Below are positions 34,250 through 47,681 of a DNA stretch of 64,000 nt, one piece after another. The translations under genes were made by a program, and so were the position numbers. Location: NCBI GenBank assembly GCA_963971285.1, contig OZ020258.1, forward strand, positions 4,216,001 through 4,280,000. Reading direction: 5' to 3'. The DNA comes from Astropecten irregularis (taxonomy: Eukaryota; Echinodermata; Asteroidea; Paxillosida; Astropectinidae). How positions within the stretch are numbered: position 1 is the first letter of the stretch; each line of letters begins with the position of its first letter. The notes beneath the pieces were generated by a model, which worked only from the letters and a program-made list of their open reading frames with translations, was not told where the DNA came from and searched no databases.

Positions 34250-36015
34250 GTGAGCGGGTTTGTCATTTTCTTATACCCAATGTTATGATGAGGTTTTTTT
34301 TCCTTCTCCTTCTTCCTCCGACCCCCCCCCCCCCCCAACTTCTGGTCAGACGTCGTCTAGATCGCTGGCGTGTCCGAGGGCACTCGAGTGTTCACGGACC
34401 AGCTGTATTGAGGTTTTTACGCCGAGAGTGAGGGAGCCCAGCGACGGCTAAGAGGGGCAGAGAGACGGGGGGAAGTATAAGGACGAGAGATTGCCGTCGA
34501 TGCTGCAGCCTTCTTCTAAAACCCAGTGTAGCTTTATGCTCGAGATTGCAACGCCGTAGGGCAAATTGCATCGCTAGGTGTATTTGCTGACGGTCTATGC
34601 CAATTGATATAATAAGATAGTCAGATCAGAGCAAAAGGGCTCCCCATTACGGCTAAACCAGTTGCAGTATGGACTCCTTCACTCGTACCAAACCAATCTG
34701 TTCCATAAATATCCCCACATACCCCCTGTAACGGTTGAACACAGTGCCCTCCTGCTCCTAATATCCTCAAGAACGAGCTCTCAAATCAAACGGAACATCG
34801 TCCAGCCGGACGAAAAAGAGAGAGAGAGAGAGAGTGAGAAGAATTTGATTATCCGTTTATAGTGGGCAATCGAACTTCACCTGTACTTTCTGCTTATGCG
34901 CGCCAAGCCAAGCATCGCCGAATGGAGGTGAACCAAAAAAAAATCGCGGCGACTGATGTCTACAGCAGGAGTCATTGGCTTGTCTGCTGTGGAGTAGGCG
35001 AGTCTTGTGTATCGACGTTCACGGTGAATTGTGTCACGGCCGTATGGAGCTAGAGCTGCTACGGGAATCCCCCCCGATAAAAATTGCTTTCAGTAAGGAG
35101 TCGGCTTGTGGATTACCCGCTTAAACAGAAGTCTCTCACTCCGCCATTTCGATTAGCCCAAGAAGAGTTCAGGAGCGGCGGCACGGGCGCCACTTAGCGC
35201 TCGACTTGAGCGGCGACGAGGGATAGCCGTACAGGCTTTGACTCCTTAAATTAAGAAGAAGGAAAAAAAGTGTCAGAAATACTCAATGAAGTTAATGTCC
35301 TTGAAAAACGGTCTGTCAGATATCCGCCGCAATTAAACTTAAAGCCAAGTTGTGACCAATCCACGGTGGAGCAAGTCGCAAGGCAGGAAAAGACAAAAAA
35401 ACCTAAACCCATTTTTTCTCATTCAATGAGTGTTTTAAGCTTCAATTTTAGAATCCAATTCTTGCATCTTTGCGGTCGATGTGACTTCTTCAAGAGCACT
35501 CCAAATCTGAGGGTCCCTGGATGCAAAAACCTTAAGGGCCAAATCACGTGACATGCAATTTCAAACATGGTTGATCATTCGATATATATGAGTGATTCTT
35601 TTCATCCAAGTGCAGGGCAGCAGACCCAAATCAGCAGGCCACATCCAGCCAAGAAGTAGGCCAGCAACTCCCTACGCGTAAGAAACCCTTTCAACCGTGA
35701 AAGTTGTATTTCAGATATTCCAGCCGAAGGCAACGGCCCAGTAGATATATCCACCTCTGAGAGAAACCAGGGAAATTTATAGCTGCACAACCAAAGCGGA
35801 CAACAATCGTATAACGGAGTTAGCAAATTCCCGCCATTGCAAACGTCGTCAACACCGCCCTCTATTAGGTATAATAATAATGACAGATGCTTCGAGTCAC
35901 TTAATGTGACCTGCTAGTAATATTTCATTATTATCATCCTAAAATATGACACATGACACGAGAAAATCATCAATCCAGATTCGGCTGATAGCTTTACTGC
36001 ATTGTATTAAAACAA
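34250..36015. other. GC-rich stretch with simple repeats, no confident gene
   Basis: Holds a 15-C run, a GA microsatellite at about 34,812-34,834, and a minus-strand pyrimidine-rich acceptor at about 34,450 leading into a 33-codon frame that ends in a stop. None of this assembles into a gene. Confidence 0.4.
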
Positions 36016-36263
36016 GGGCCTTTCTCAAAGCTCGGCTCCGGCTCAGACTCCGGCAGCGGCTCCGTCTCTATTTCGTGAATCTTTTTAGAAACAACGGGTA
36101 TCAAAACAGAGGCTTTTGGCTGCGGTTCGGAATTAGATTCTCTGGTTTGAAAAGGAAAACAGAGCTTCAGCTTCAATGAAAAACCCCAAACCTATATTTT
36201 CAGCATATGAATTACAGAGACGAAGCCGTAGCCTGAGCCGGAGCCGAGCTTTTGAAAGGCCCC
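36016..36263. repeat. GGCTCC-rich foldback element, copy 2
   Basis: The left end gggcctttctcaaagctcgg and the reverse complement of the right end, gggcctttcaaaagctcggc, are near-identical, and both continue into ctccggctcag. About 248 bp. The internal body matches copy 1 at 14993-15216. Confidence 0.9.
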
Positions 36264-36365
36264 TTGACTGTTTTAATTAAACAGTTTACAGCAAATCCAC
36301 AGAGGTCGCTCTTTATGCGGACGTCATACTGATTTCTGTCAAGGAGCAGGTTTTTCTAAGAGGAA

Positions 36366-36466
36366 AATACACGGGTTTACACCATGGCGGCCATCTTACA
36401 TTTTGATCGCAACTTCAAATCAAGGCACTATCACGCATGCGCTTTTTTCGTGTAAACCCGTGTATT
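36366..36466. promoter_or_regulatory. Perfect 17-bp inverted repeat enclosing YY1-like and NRF1-like sites
   Basis: aatacacgggtttacac (36366-36382) is exactly inverted at 36450-36466. Between the arms lie gcggccatctt (36387-36397), the reverse of the AAGATGGC core bound by YY1, and cgcatgcgc (36434-36442), the NRF1-type palindrome. Both factors mark TATA-less promoters in animals. A 93-codon plus-strand frame follows (36403-36684, weak start codon), but no transcript evidence is available. Confidence 0.5.
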
Positions 36467-38952
36467 ATGAGGGACGAAACCAACCGACACGGGGCCTAGA
36501 GCAAATGAAGAGGCTATACGAAACTGGGTCACTAACTAAAAGAATACAAACAGGGACAAACTCGACAGCAGAAAGTAGTAATTTGAAGAAAAACCGCGAT
36601 GATTCACAAATTAAAATTCTGATATCGTTCAGAGATGAATTGGCGGGAGATTGTTATGTACAAATATCTGATTTCCCTTCTTGAAGTAGTCGTGTCACCT
36701 AACTGTCCACATCTTACTCCTGCAAAGAGTGTTTACACTTCCATCATAACGTCATGCATGCAAGTCCACTCGACAAGTTGGTATGGTCGTAGAGCTAGAA
36801 ACTAGCTCTATGGTATGGTATAGTATTATTAACGATTAGTAAGCGCTGACCTTTAAGGGGAACTGCTTGCTCGCCAGCTAGCAGGTGGGGATACTTGAGA
36901 TTACCAGATGGGTATCGCTGACTTTACAAAACGCGATTAAGTTCTGGAAGCCGGTCTTTCTTGGGCGACTTCGGCCTTGCATTATGCAAGTGGTCAGTAG
37001 ATCGCCCGCCATTAACATTATTCAATCCTGTTATACCACATCGCCTCTTACGTCTTTCACATGAATTTTTCCATCCTTGGGAAATACAGGGTTAAGTCAC
37101 CACACTAACATGCATGAGAGAGCTCAGCCTCAACCTAATTTCCAAGTGCAACCGCTGACTTTGGATGTCATTCTTCTAAGTTCTATCCCAGGTATAATTA
37201 GATTAATATGATTTCTGCAAAGCGCGACGCCACCAGCGGCAACCGAAGGCAACAGCCCTTGTGATTTGGACTTCGGACGTAAATTAATTATTACCCATAA
37301 CCCCTCGGGCACCTCAAAGCTGAGATGGCGCTAGCAAATTAGTCGCGGTCAGTCTAATCATGATGTCCAGTCCCTAAAAAAAAGAAAATGCCAGTCCGGC
37401 CTCGATATAATTGTCTGCTTATTACTGTAGTGTCACAGCTTCATTCGGTACAGCAACCTGCCTGGTGCTTGTGTTACCACGCTCAACCTATAGTAATACT
37501 GCCCTGCATTTGAAAAATTGTAATCACTGGACCACAAGTAAAAAGGCTGTATGCGAAACCTGATTAAACAAATTAAGCATACGGTTTGGAGCCGAAAGGT
37601 ATTAACACGGTAACTCTACAGCTACAAGCATACTACATGTACCACTCCGCAATTTTAAATTGACGAAGCCACTGCAAGTAGACTATAGGCCTACATAAGG
37701 CAATATCTAACGATAGGCTTCTAATATCTTCTCCAGGAAGGATATCAGGCCACGGGATGTGTTAAGTCAAATCATGGAGTATAAGCAAAGCGACTGTCGT
37801 GAACTTTGAAACTCCCAGGACCGAGCCTTCACGAGTTTCTTGCCAGAGAGAATCACGACAACAACAGCCGACCGTGCATTTGTATGTTGATCAATGCCGA
37901 GCAGCAAAGCCGGTTTCATCTTGCACCCGCCCCGGGGTTCGTAGAAAAACGTGGGCTGTTTGGGGCAGAAAAAAAAAAACTACTGGATCAACCAATGAAA
38001 CAAAAAATTAGATGTAAAAAGCAGGCCACACTACTCCCCTGACCCTCACTCAGAAAGTAACCCCTGAGAAAGTCTTGGTAACGGATATATTCGCCTCACG
38101 GTCTAAATAAAGACCACACAACCTTCCAGCACTCCATCGGTGGATCGTAAACCGCTAAGATCTCCATGCAAAAGCGAACCAGGCGACATTTAAAGGAATT
38201 AAAAAAGGTCTGTTCAACCAGGCTACTTTTCTAGCTGCTGCTTTTTTCCCCTTTCCTGCTTGAGCAGCCGAGGTGGCGACTTAACACTATGCGTGCGAGG
38301 GGAGGCTCTGAACCACTCGCATAACCTCTCCATCTTTGTTACTTGGGTTGAGAAATTCTGAAGTACCTCTTGTGGCGAGCTGTAACTTACACAACAGGAC
38401 GCTTACGGGTTTCCGTCTTGAATAAGTTACCGTCCGGATCCCGCCAATCGAGGGACGCCTATGCTAAACAAAACATGTCCCAGGTATTTAATCAACTTAA
38501 CCAATATATGATAAATCAAAATGGATATTGAAAATGACAGCAGAAATATCTTGCCAAATTTGGCAGGTATTTAAAAGGGTTTAATGTTGGGGCCGGGGTT
38601 AGTTTTTTACGGTCACGGCTTGTGTGACAAGGCTTTTGCTTAATGCTGGGTGAGACACTTGTGTAGTAGTGGTAGAACGTGAGCTGCATAAGGTACAGAT
38701 ATACTCGCTGTATGACATCAATGAGTAGAATATATTGGATCAAAATAACTCCATGGGAAATCCGGTGATATTATTACCGCATTAAATCCTTGCTGGTTGG
38801 ATAGTAGACTATTTAGAGTATCGCAAGCTACTATGTAATCGTTTTGGCCTAATATAGGTACATCCTTGGCAGAAAGTGGAAGCATTCTTACATTACTGAC
38901 TACTCCGTCCATGCCCACTTGTACTTTGAACTAGTGATACATATAAAAGTAT

Positions 38953-39282
38953 GTTAAAGGTAATATCATACTATCAAGGAAGATACAATAAAAGTAATCT
39001 GTGAAAACTTCAGTCCCATACGGTGCCCACTGAGTACCGAGTACCCATACTGAGTATTAAGTATTTCTTAAGTCTTTTCTCTTTCATTTTTGATCTTTTA
39101 AAAGATCAAAAAGATTTTCGGTCGTTGTTTTACTAATTTCTGGATAAATACCCAATTTCATGCGGAAAAATGTTAACGGTATGTTTCTACCACCACCATC
39201 TTCATACCCTGTATTAGTTATACGTAAATATGTGAACATTTGTGTTTTGGTTTCTTACCAAAGTATGATACTACCTTTAAAG
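38953..39282. repeat. TTTAAAGGTA-type element
   Basis: Starts gttaaaggtaatatcatact and ends gtatgatactacctttaaag, giving inverted ends of about 17 bases. 330 bp. Shares the gtgaacatttgtgttttggt-type segment and gtatgtttctacc with the other copies. Confidence 0.85.
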
Positions 39283-42200
39283 TTGTTGCAGTCAATAGAA
39301 CTCGTCCAGATATTACTAAACCCTGTGTGAGAATATATCTATTCAACTGTCGACCTAAAAATATCGAGAACATTTCAACTGCAGCACGCGGGGTCAAGCC
39401 CTCGGTTGACACTTGTCTGGTATTGGTATCAGCCGTGCCCATAGGTAATAAACATTTCAAGGACTTCAATTATGAGGTAGAATACATTTTAACGATTTTG
39501 ATTAAACAAGCACCCACGCTACATGCCAAGTGTCTGTTGACAATTTTATATTCCTACCAGATTGTTGAGTCAGTACCCCTATATATCGCATATTCTATCT
39601 TCGGTTGGATAAAATTCCATCAGGCTGACATGAAAAGACTGATAACAATGGCGGTTCGCTGTGAGTGGGGAGATGTGATTAAATTCATCGAATTCCAAGA
39701 CTGTGATGCGATCCCAGCAACAATGGCGATGACAAAATCGGATCACAGTCTCATGGAAAGAAAGAAAAGAAGAAGACGAAGAAGAAGAAAAAGAAAACTA
39801 GAGGTGAATCACTTTTCCGCCAATTAAAAAAGATCTCAGACGGACCACAGCAAACTCGCCATGAATGCTGACAATCAGTTTGATCTCTTGTTGAGGATCC
39901 AGAGAGTTGGACAAATAGAGTCCTTGATCATAAAGAGGAGATGGTACATGATGCTACCACTACGTGCACGGGATATCTTTTGTAAATTTGAGGAAATCTG
40001 GACAAATTCGTTTCGCCATCTCATCATTGTGAACCGAGTCCTATTATGTTTGTCATCTGGTGAAAGATATTGATACGAAGCGCTGACGCATGTTAAATCT
40101 TAATACACGTTCAGCAAAACCCTTCACAAATAGGATTTTCGCAGAATAAAGACACTGTCAATTGTTCCTTGGTGGAGTTGTACAAATGGCTTACTAGCAA
40201 AACGTGCCTATCTCTGTGAGCATAAAATTCCAAAGTCTGTATACTGACGTCTGTATTTTGACATCTCTTCACGTTTGCTTCATGGTTTCTTTCTCAGATT
40301 GTTTATATAACAGTATGAAAGGTGATTTTCTTTCAATAAGATCCTTAGTAACAGAACACAAATATTGACATAACACACTTTTCGCACAAACAACAGAACT
40401 TTACTGCCGACAAAATTGAACCAATAAAGAGGTGTACTAGCATAAACTGAAGCAAAATTGCCATCAATCTAAGCTGTCAGACACCGATATATATAATAGA
40501 ACGGCATACTGTAACGCTGTCAGTCTGGGGGTTATTTCAATGGCAGGAACTCTGCAGGGGAACGAAGCATCGTAGGGCGTAAGCCAAAGGTCGTCATACC
40601 AGGACACCAAGAGAACACTGCCGACAAAAGACGCCATTAGACCGTCTGGTGTTTGTTATTCTTCTCGGTGACACTTTCTCCTTCTCCTGGTGTCAGTTAT
40701 TGAGTATGCCATGGACCTCAAGGATCATAAACCTGGCCCTCAGTCCCACGACTTTAGATTCATTGGTGTAAAGAAGGACGAGTGAGGGCGCTTCCCAAGA
40801 GAAGGATCCATAGAATCCAATCAAAACGAACAGTAAACCCTGTGTATGTTGCTCACTCAAGGGACAAACTGTAGGCGGTTGCAGTGGACAAGTTTTCATT
40901 GATTGATATAAATTATGCCATCATATTCTGGCTGCAATATACGTTGGTGACCCGTAAATGATCAATATGAAGGTGCACCTCCATGGGAATGGACTGCCAT
41001 CACTAGAGGGTAAACAAGCTGGACCAAATTAACTCCACTTGCTTGAACTTCAACCCAAGGGTAAAACTGACATACATACCCCACCTTCACCATTCATCAC
41101 CCCCACAGCTGTCACGATCGGGGACCAATGATGACCGCTCTATGATGGTCAAGCATCGTTGCTAGGGGGCCCTGTCCAATCATACACCAATACATAGCCG
41201 CTCGGTCAACCACTCCTCTGTCATTTTTAACCAGTGAAAACGGAACCATTACGGGCTCTTTGACCCAGAATCAACAATATACCAGAACCATCAAGACAAA
41301 AGACAGCTCGGATCTCAACGCCAAGAGAGGCTGATATCGACAAGGACGAGCTCGGCCCAAGAACAACAGCCCTGGCAAGCCGAGTCGGCGTCATGTTTTC
41401 TTTATGCGCCACACGAGACGACAGTTGCAGGGAAAGGACCTATCACTGAACATGAATCGGCAAAGAAGCAATTCGAAATCCGAGCTAGCTTCCTGCTCTG
41501 AAGCTATTGCGATTGGTTAATCATATGTCTTCCCCTGTCCAACAAGAAAAAAGACTGACAGCGTTTTAATTGGAATGGAATACCGAGAAATACGCAGCCA
41601 GCTCAGGCACCAGTATTGGATGTCCAGTCAGTCCTAGGACAAGGCCAGAAGCAAAGCAAATATGAAATCCGATGTGGTAATCGGCATGTCCCACACGCGC
41701 ATCAATACTCAATCTCAGACAATTTAGTCAGGTTCCTATTGTCACTCCAAGGCCTGGTCGTACACCACACGGGAAGACAGGGTCTTTTTCACGCCGGGAC
41801 TATTTTATACAGTATACAATTATTTAGCAGCGGACACTTCGCCGGACTACTTTTTTGGCATAAAAAGCAAACCTCAATGATCTCAATGATACACCAGAAT
41901 TCGACCAATACATATTACACGCCAATGTCTGGTACCTTGACTCCGACCATACAATTCAGACGGTCAATATTTCTAGATAATGAATTTCACCAATGAAACG
42001 CATTGCAGTCTAGTACCAATCATGAAACTGAAAGTTTATCTCGTCTGGTTTCAAGATCGGCAGAAAATGATAAAATGGTCTAAACCTTTTAGTAATACAC
42101 CGAGCGAACACATGGAACACGTCCAATCAAGAATAACACTCTGCTTGGATCGAAACGTCGGGCACTCCTTACTATGGGCATTGTATGTTACAGGTCCTTA

Positions 42201-43209
42201 TTTGGGTTGAGCATTTTGCAGCAGTTTGGGCCTATGTATGCAAACACAGTGTACACTATGCATCGTACCAACACGGAAAAACTCGACAGTTGCAATTTAC
42301 TCTACACCTCAACGGCTTTTTTTCCACTTCCGTGCATTGAAAAACTATACTTGCAGCTGCTCCAGTCTTCCACATGTGAAACAGGTGAATATAGTGCGCC
42401 TGGGTAACGGTTATTGGACACGGGCAAAACGAATAATGCGATCCATTATAAACACTGAGCTGAGACACCTTTCCCTAACAAGAAAACAGGTTGGGCCGTA
42501 GTACTTGAATGGAAATAGCGCGGCGCCGAGCTAGACGCGAGCGGTGAGAGCAAGCAAGCGGCAAACCTTTTTTTTAATTTCGATGAAGGCGGACACCTTT
42601 CTTTCGTTGAGGAGTGAGATGGAATGGTGAAAATAAACAGACTGGAGGTATTATGCGCCGGGAATAATAGGTTAACGACAATCGAAGGGGGTTGGCTGGA
42701 GAACTAGAAGAGGAGGAAGAATGGCTATGAGTCGGCTGATATGAAGAGAACAACTGAGTGACAGTGTGGACTAACGGAAGTGTCAGACAAGACAACTCCT
42801 CCAGTTCGGCTCCCGTACCTCCTCTGCTGGAGCATATGGCTCTTGACCCGTCTGCTTCTGCCTGGCTACCTACCTATAGTACCTGTGTGTTATGCTTTGT
42901 GCGAGGAGAACTGAGGATCCGCCAGAGCCGAGTCGGCTGTTTAGTTTGAAGTCTGTTCCGACGGCTGTTTAGCGTTCTTAACTTGGTCACTATTTTTGAA
43001 TGAGTTCCCGTGACGATAAACGTATTGTGCCGTTTGAGGAGATGGTATAACACTCTAGCACGTATTAGTCATAGGTACTCAATGGATTGGATCAAAATAC
43101 TTACCACTTGGCGGCATTATTCCCTTTGCCTAAGCCTCTTTTTTAACAACTTATGCTAATGATGTGTAACCTATGTTCATGTACTACATCCGCCACACTG
43201 GAACAATAT

Positions 43210-43363
43210 GGCCGATTGACAATAGCGCGCCACCACGAGTTTGCAACGCGTTGGCCAATCACAATACGCGTAATTTGTAAACAAACTGCGAATGTGGTAA
43301 GATGCGCAGTTAATCCATAAAAAAAATTGTCGGCAAATTGGTGGCGCACTATTGTGAAACGCC
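43210..43363. repeat. Foldback element around caatagygcgccacca
   Basis: gacaatagcgcgccacca on the left reappears in reverse complement as cacaatagtgcgccacca at the right, followed by related ttgc stretches. About 150 bp with arms of about 30 bp, MITE-like. Confidence 0.7.
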
Positions 43364-46300
43364 TGTATTAATTCTCGAAACAATACCTAAATGACAAGAA
43401 AAATAGACTCATCCCATAAGGATCTCCTGGGTACATTTTTTCTTTCATGGTTATGGCTAATTAATTATAATCATACCAATCGGTGATAACTGACGATGTA
43501 CCAATAGAGGGGATTAAACGCCCTCTATTGATTAGAAATGTGAATGTTTTATCCCACATAGGGTAATTTGGTAGCACACTAACACACTTCCAAACAGTTC
43601 TTTGATGTGATATGAAATCCCCGAAACAGAAAAGTCTAAGTTTGGAATCATGCGACACTTGATTCAGTTACTGTCGAAAGTTAATATAGATTTCGACCTT
43701 GCTATAGTGAGACCGTAAACAAAACGAACATGAAATGGTCGCCGGTTTCACTTTCGTAAACATTACAGACCTGACAGCCCAATGCATTCACACGCTACAC
43801 ACTTACTCCTGATTCTAATTCAGTTCTTTTTGGGGGCGAGTTTGGGGCAGACCTCTTATTAATGTATCGATTACCGACAAATCATCAGACATTCTGACTA
43901 CTCCCAACCCTGATACATCGGCATCAATTACAAAAGCGCGGGAAAGATTTCGCGCCAAAAAGGCTCGACTTGAGTGTGATGTGTGTGCAGATGTTCTCAT
44001 CCTCTTGGATACGGTGAACCGGCTCCCAAATGCGAGAAGTGCTGAGACACCGAGATTAAAAACACACTCCCTGTTTCCCTGTAGCTCTATACCTTTATTG
44101 GATGGAATAATAATTGGCAAAAGAAAAGGGCAAAAAAAAAAATCTAACCGCTCTCGAGGACAAGATGGTGATGCGTATGGATATTTTTTTGCCGCGTTTC
44201 TTTCCATTGATTTTCCACCACAAAGTCTCTGCAGATGTCGACTACAGAGGTTGAGATCCTGTAAACGGGTGATGTGTTCCACGCCAAGCCCGTGATTAAA
44301 TTCATCTGGACAAGTCTTTATCGCCTGAGATTCCCGGTAATGCATGCGTTTGACTCCTTGCAGCATCTTTTTATAGACGTATTTTGTTCTTATCTCCCTT
44401 TCTATACCTTCCCAGGGAAGATGCACGGTAAACCATCTGACCGGGAAACGGACATGGGAAGCGGAAAGCAAACGTCCAGCGGCCCAGCTGACGTCAAGGG
44501 GGCCCTTTCCTCACTCCAACAGGCCTGGTTTGATATTCAGAGATGCAGCTCTGATGTTGTCTTTAGTTCTACTCGTATAAGAAAGTGGCCTGGTGATGTT
44601 AGGTATAAACAGGACAAGCGAGCATCTCTACATTCCCTTGTTTGGCAAGAGACTATCCCGAGCGCAAACCTCTTCAACTCAGAGGCAGTATAAACGATAA
44701 GACCCTGATATTATACAGCTTCCACGTCATGTTGACTTCCTCAGACAACAGCCGAGACTTTCCCCCATATAAAGCCCTAAAGGCTGCACACGGCAATACC
44801 GCATACAAATATTGCCTGGATTAAAAAAAAACGGAGAAGACAAAAGACAGATAGCACAGGTTGACATTCAATTTGAAAAGGGTATAGCCTATTCATAAAG
44901 ATTATGGATTGCTGCAGATGTACAGGAATAAAAAGAGGTTCTTCTTTTTTGTTTCTTCTGAAAGGAGAGAGAAAAATGTAAAAAAACACAAAACGTAATA
45001 CATAACCTCATTCATTATGGGCGCAGTCCTTTCATCCATCTTAATTGGACGTGTACCACTGGACTCTCCGTAGGAAATAAGTCAATTACCACGCAGGGCA
45101 CGGTCTGATCGTCAATTACGCCACTACAGCCAAACACAGCCAAAATGTATGATATTGATCGAGGCTCGCAACGGAATCCTAGAAGGTCAAATGTCACCAC
45201 GATTTGTGAAGCTCCTCAACAATCCGTGATTTGGAATGGTGTCCTATGTCTGATGAAATTCCAGTAGACGAGAAGGACTCGAATACAGAATGACAAGTAG
45301 GCCTATATTATGCTGTCTTATGAAGGAATACTTACCCGATTTCTTTCGTGTAGCATAACGGTTGGCCTACTTTCAAATACAATCAACCAACTCCAAACTA
45401 TACTAACTGCTTCACAAACACACTCCACCCTAAGGCATCTCCATTATACGGCAACCATTAATTTTCACACAACCATATCATAATCGTTACTACTTTACAC
45501 ACCAACACAATGCTTGATATAGGAATCTCCCAATAGTCACAGTTAGAGTCTCTTTTTACAACTTTCTTCTCAACAGTATAAGCGGCAGATCTATAACTGT
45601 AACGCCAATTTCCACAAAGTGCCATTATTGGTTGTATCAAAGACCCAACGGCATCGCAAATGGTCGGTTATGTTGAGGGTCTGGCTCCATTACACAAGTC
45701 TCTTAAACTGACCCCAACGATCCATTCATACCACGGTGTATCAGCTCCACATATATCTCACCGAATAGGTTTGGTTTCCATAAGTGTTTACGAGACGCAG
45801 TAAACAACAGCCACTTACAGGCCAAGGCACAGCGATTTAGTTCCATCTTTTTTTCCCTCTTTGACATCGTAAAATCTGTACAGCTTCTTAAATGGCCGTT
45901 ATAATGCATAGCTTTTTACACATGACCTTTTCGCTGCACCACTTCAGATTTTGCCAGCAGAGCAAGGCATCCACTAGGTGATGTACGAGGGAGACTATTC
46001 ATACTGCGAGGCAGCATAGACATTTCCTGACCACTGAATCGTTTTACTGATCAAATGCCGGTTACCAACCGCACTTCCTTTTGTAAGGTATAATATTGTA
46101 CTGGTACTCTGCTGATCCTAGCATATGAACTTTCTAAGTAGGTAGTACTTCCTGCTATAAAGCTGGCTCTACGAAAATGGCCTTGTAATTGACTTACTTT
46201 GATAAAAAGGAAACGAGGAGTTTTCGTGTGATGTATGTTAGCGTTAAAGCTATGTGGGACTGAAATATGCAGTATCTATAGTCACTCACCGTAGCCTAGG

Positions 46301-47681
46301 CTAGGCCTTGAGCGTAAGGCACTGGACAAGCTGTGACTAAATACTAAGGCAGAGAATAGTTGCAAATATGTGAACATAAAATTCCAACTACAATAACACT
46401 TTCGTCCATCGACATTCCCCTTAAGGTTAAGCCCATACAAACCAACTAAACGCCACGTCGAGTTATTATTTTCAGACAACTGCCGTACTAAACGAAGGCC
46501 GAGTTTGATATTATAAGGCTTACAAAACCCAACTCGACTATTGGTAAATTTTGTTCAGAGTTTGATTGAGGCCCTCACATATCTTACTACTTTCTCTCTT
46601 GCCATAAACAATTAACGGGCCCATAAGATTGATACAATCTGGGTAACAGATTTTGAGACAACCAGGAATTCATACATCATACACATTGCGGTGTCCCTGT
46701 CAGAGACGGTGACTGAATAGAAACTGTGACTGTTCCAACTGAGGTGTCGATTACAAGTCAGACACACTGGGGGGACACCCACAGAATAATAAAAGTCTGG
46801 CCCCATATGGGGGAGTACGTCGTTTGGTATTCACTATCCTGTCCGACATTTGGGCACATGCTGTTACCTCACGAACTCCCCTGACCTCTCCCCATAGCAA
46901 CGACCCCAGGCTCGTTCGTTAACTGTCCGATATTTTACACCTCGACGTGGCCAGGTGTTAACAATCACGCACCATAAATACACAAAGGTTCCAAAACTGG
47001 GTCAATCATTTTTTATGAATCCCAAGTCAATACCATTACCTGGTGTGGAAATGAGCAAGTCATGTTTCCAATCTGTTGCATGTTATACTTCTTGGAGTTA
47101 ATTAAAATGGAAGACTCCCCTCGAGCTCGAGTTCCAATTATAAAACTTTGAATCCTTTGAAATTGGTGACGCGCGCAGCAGATGTTGCACACCCACGGAT
47201 ACCGGAAAAGTGCACACCTAACAAAGTCAAATAAAATGCGCGGGAAATGTCATTTTTCTTCTTCCCTTTTGGCCCCCTTTATCAAATTATCGATTCCATA
47301 TATCATTACCTTGCACGAGGAATTCCACAGATTCTGGTCGTAATTTGTGGACATAGGACAGCTGACATAGATGCTAATATCACATCGGACATATTTCATT
47401 CTTACGACGACAAACAGCTGTTAAAGCGCCTGTATTGTAGCCATCCATCTCATTGCATGGCAGAGAAACTTACACGAAATATACCACCACAAAAAAGTGC
47501 TGTGCAACATGAGATGAATGCACATGCACACATACATGTCCATGTTTCCTCCCTCCATTCGCCCATCCGCGATAAAAGCCAAGCCACTCAATCATGAGAA
47601 ATTTGAAGAGATCAAACTAATTTATGAAGCGTGTGCTGGCATCGCTCAGAAAACTCAGTGCTATACGGATCTATGACATGC

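Larger units (their letters stand above)
36467..47681. other. 11-kb stretch without a confident gene
   Basis: Probably intronic or intergenic. Contains repeat copies at 38953-39282 and 43210-43363. The two longest open frames of the window lie here (39240-39827 plus, 195 codons; 43815-44471 minus, 218 codons), both without splice or family support. Fragments resembling CUB C-termini (40.7-40.8 and 41.2-41.4 kb, minus) lack good splice sites. Strong isolated minus-strand donors occur near 43,103, 43,801, 45,333 and 47,474. Confidence 0.45.

Noticed and set aside
36403-36684. 93-codon plus-strand frame after the YY1/NRF1 repeat
   Set aside because: Starts from a TTG inside the repeat and has no splice or family support, though the composition looks reasonable.
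39240-39827. 195-codon plus-strand frame
   Set aside because: Begins inside a repeat copy and ends in an Arg/Lys run encoded by a purine microsatellite.
40720-40800. CUB-like ending (LVLLYTNESKVVGLRARFMI) on the minus strand
   Set aside because: The resemblance is attractive but the donor (gtccat) and acceptor are poor and no partner exon joins in phase.
43815-44471. 218-codon minus-strand frame, longest of the window
   Set aside because: Opposite strand is also open, composition is not protein-like, and the strong donor at 43,804 is in a different frame.
45015-45200. Frame with VVTFDLLGF resembling a CUB strand
   Set aside because: No credible acceptor and it runs into a stop without a good donor.
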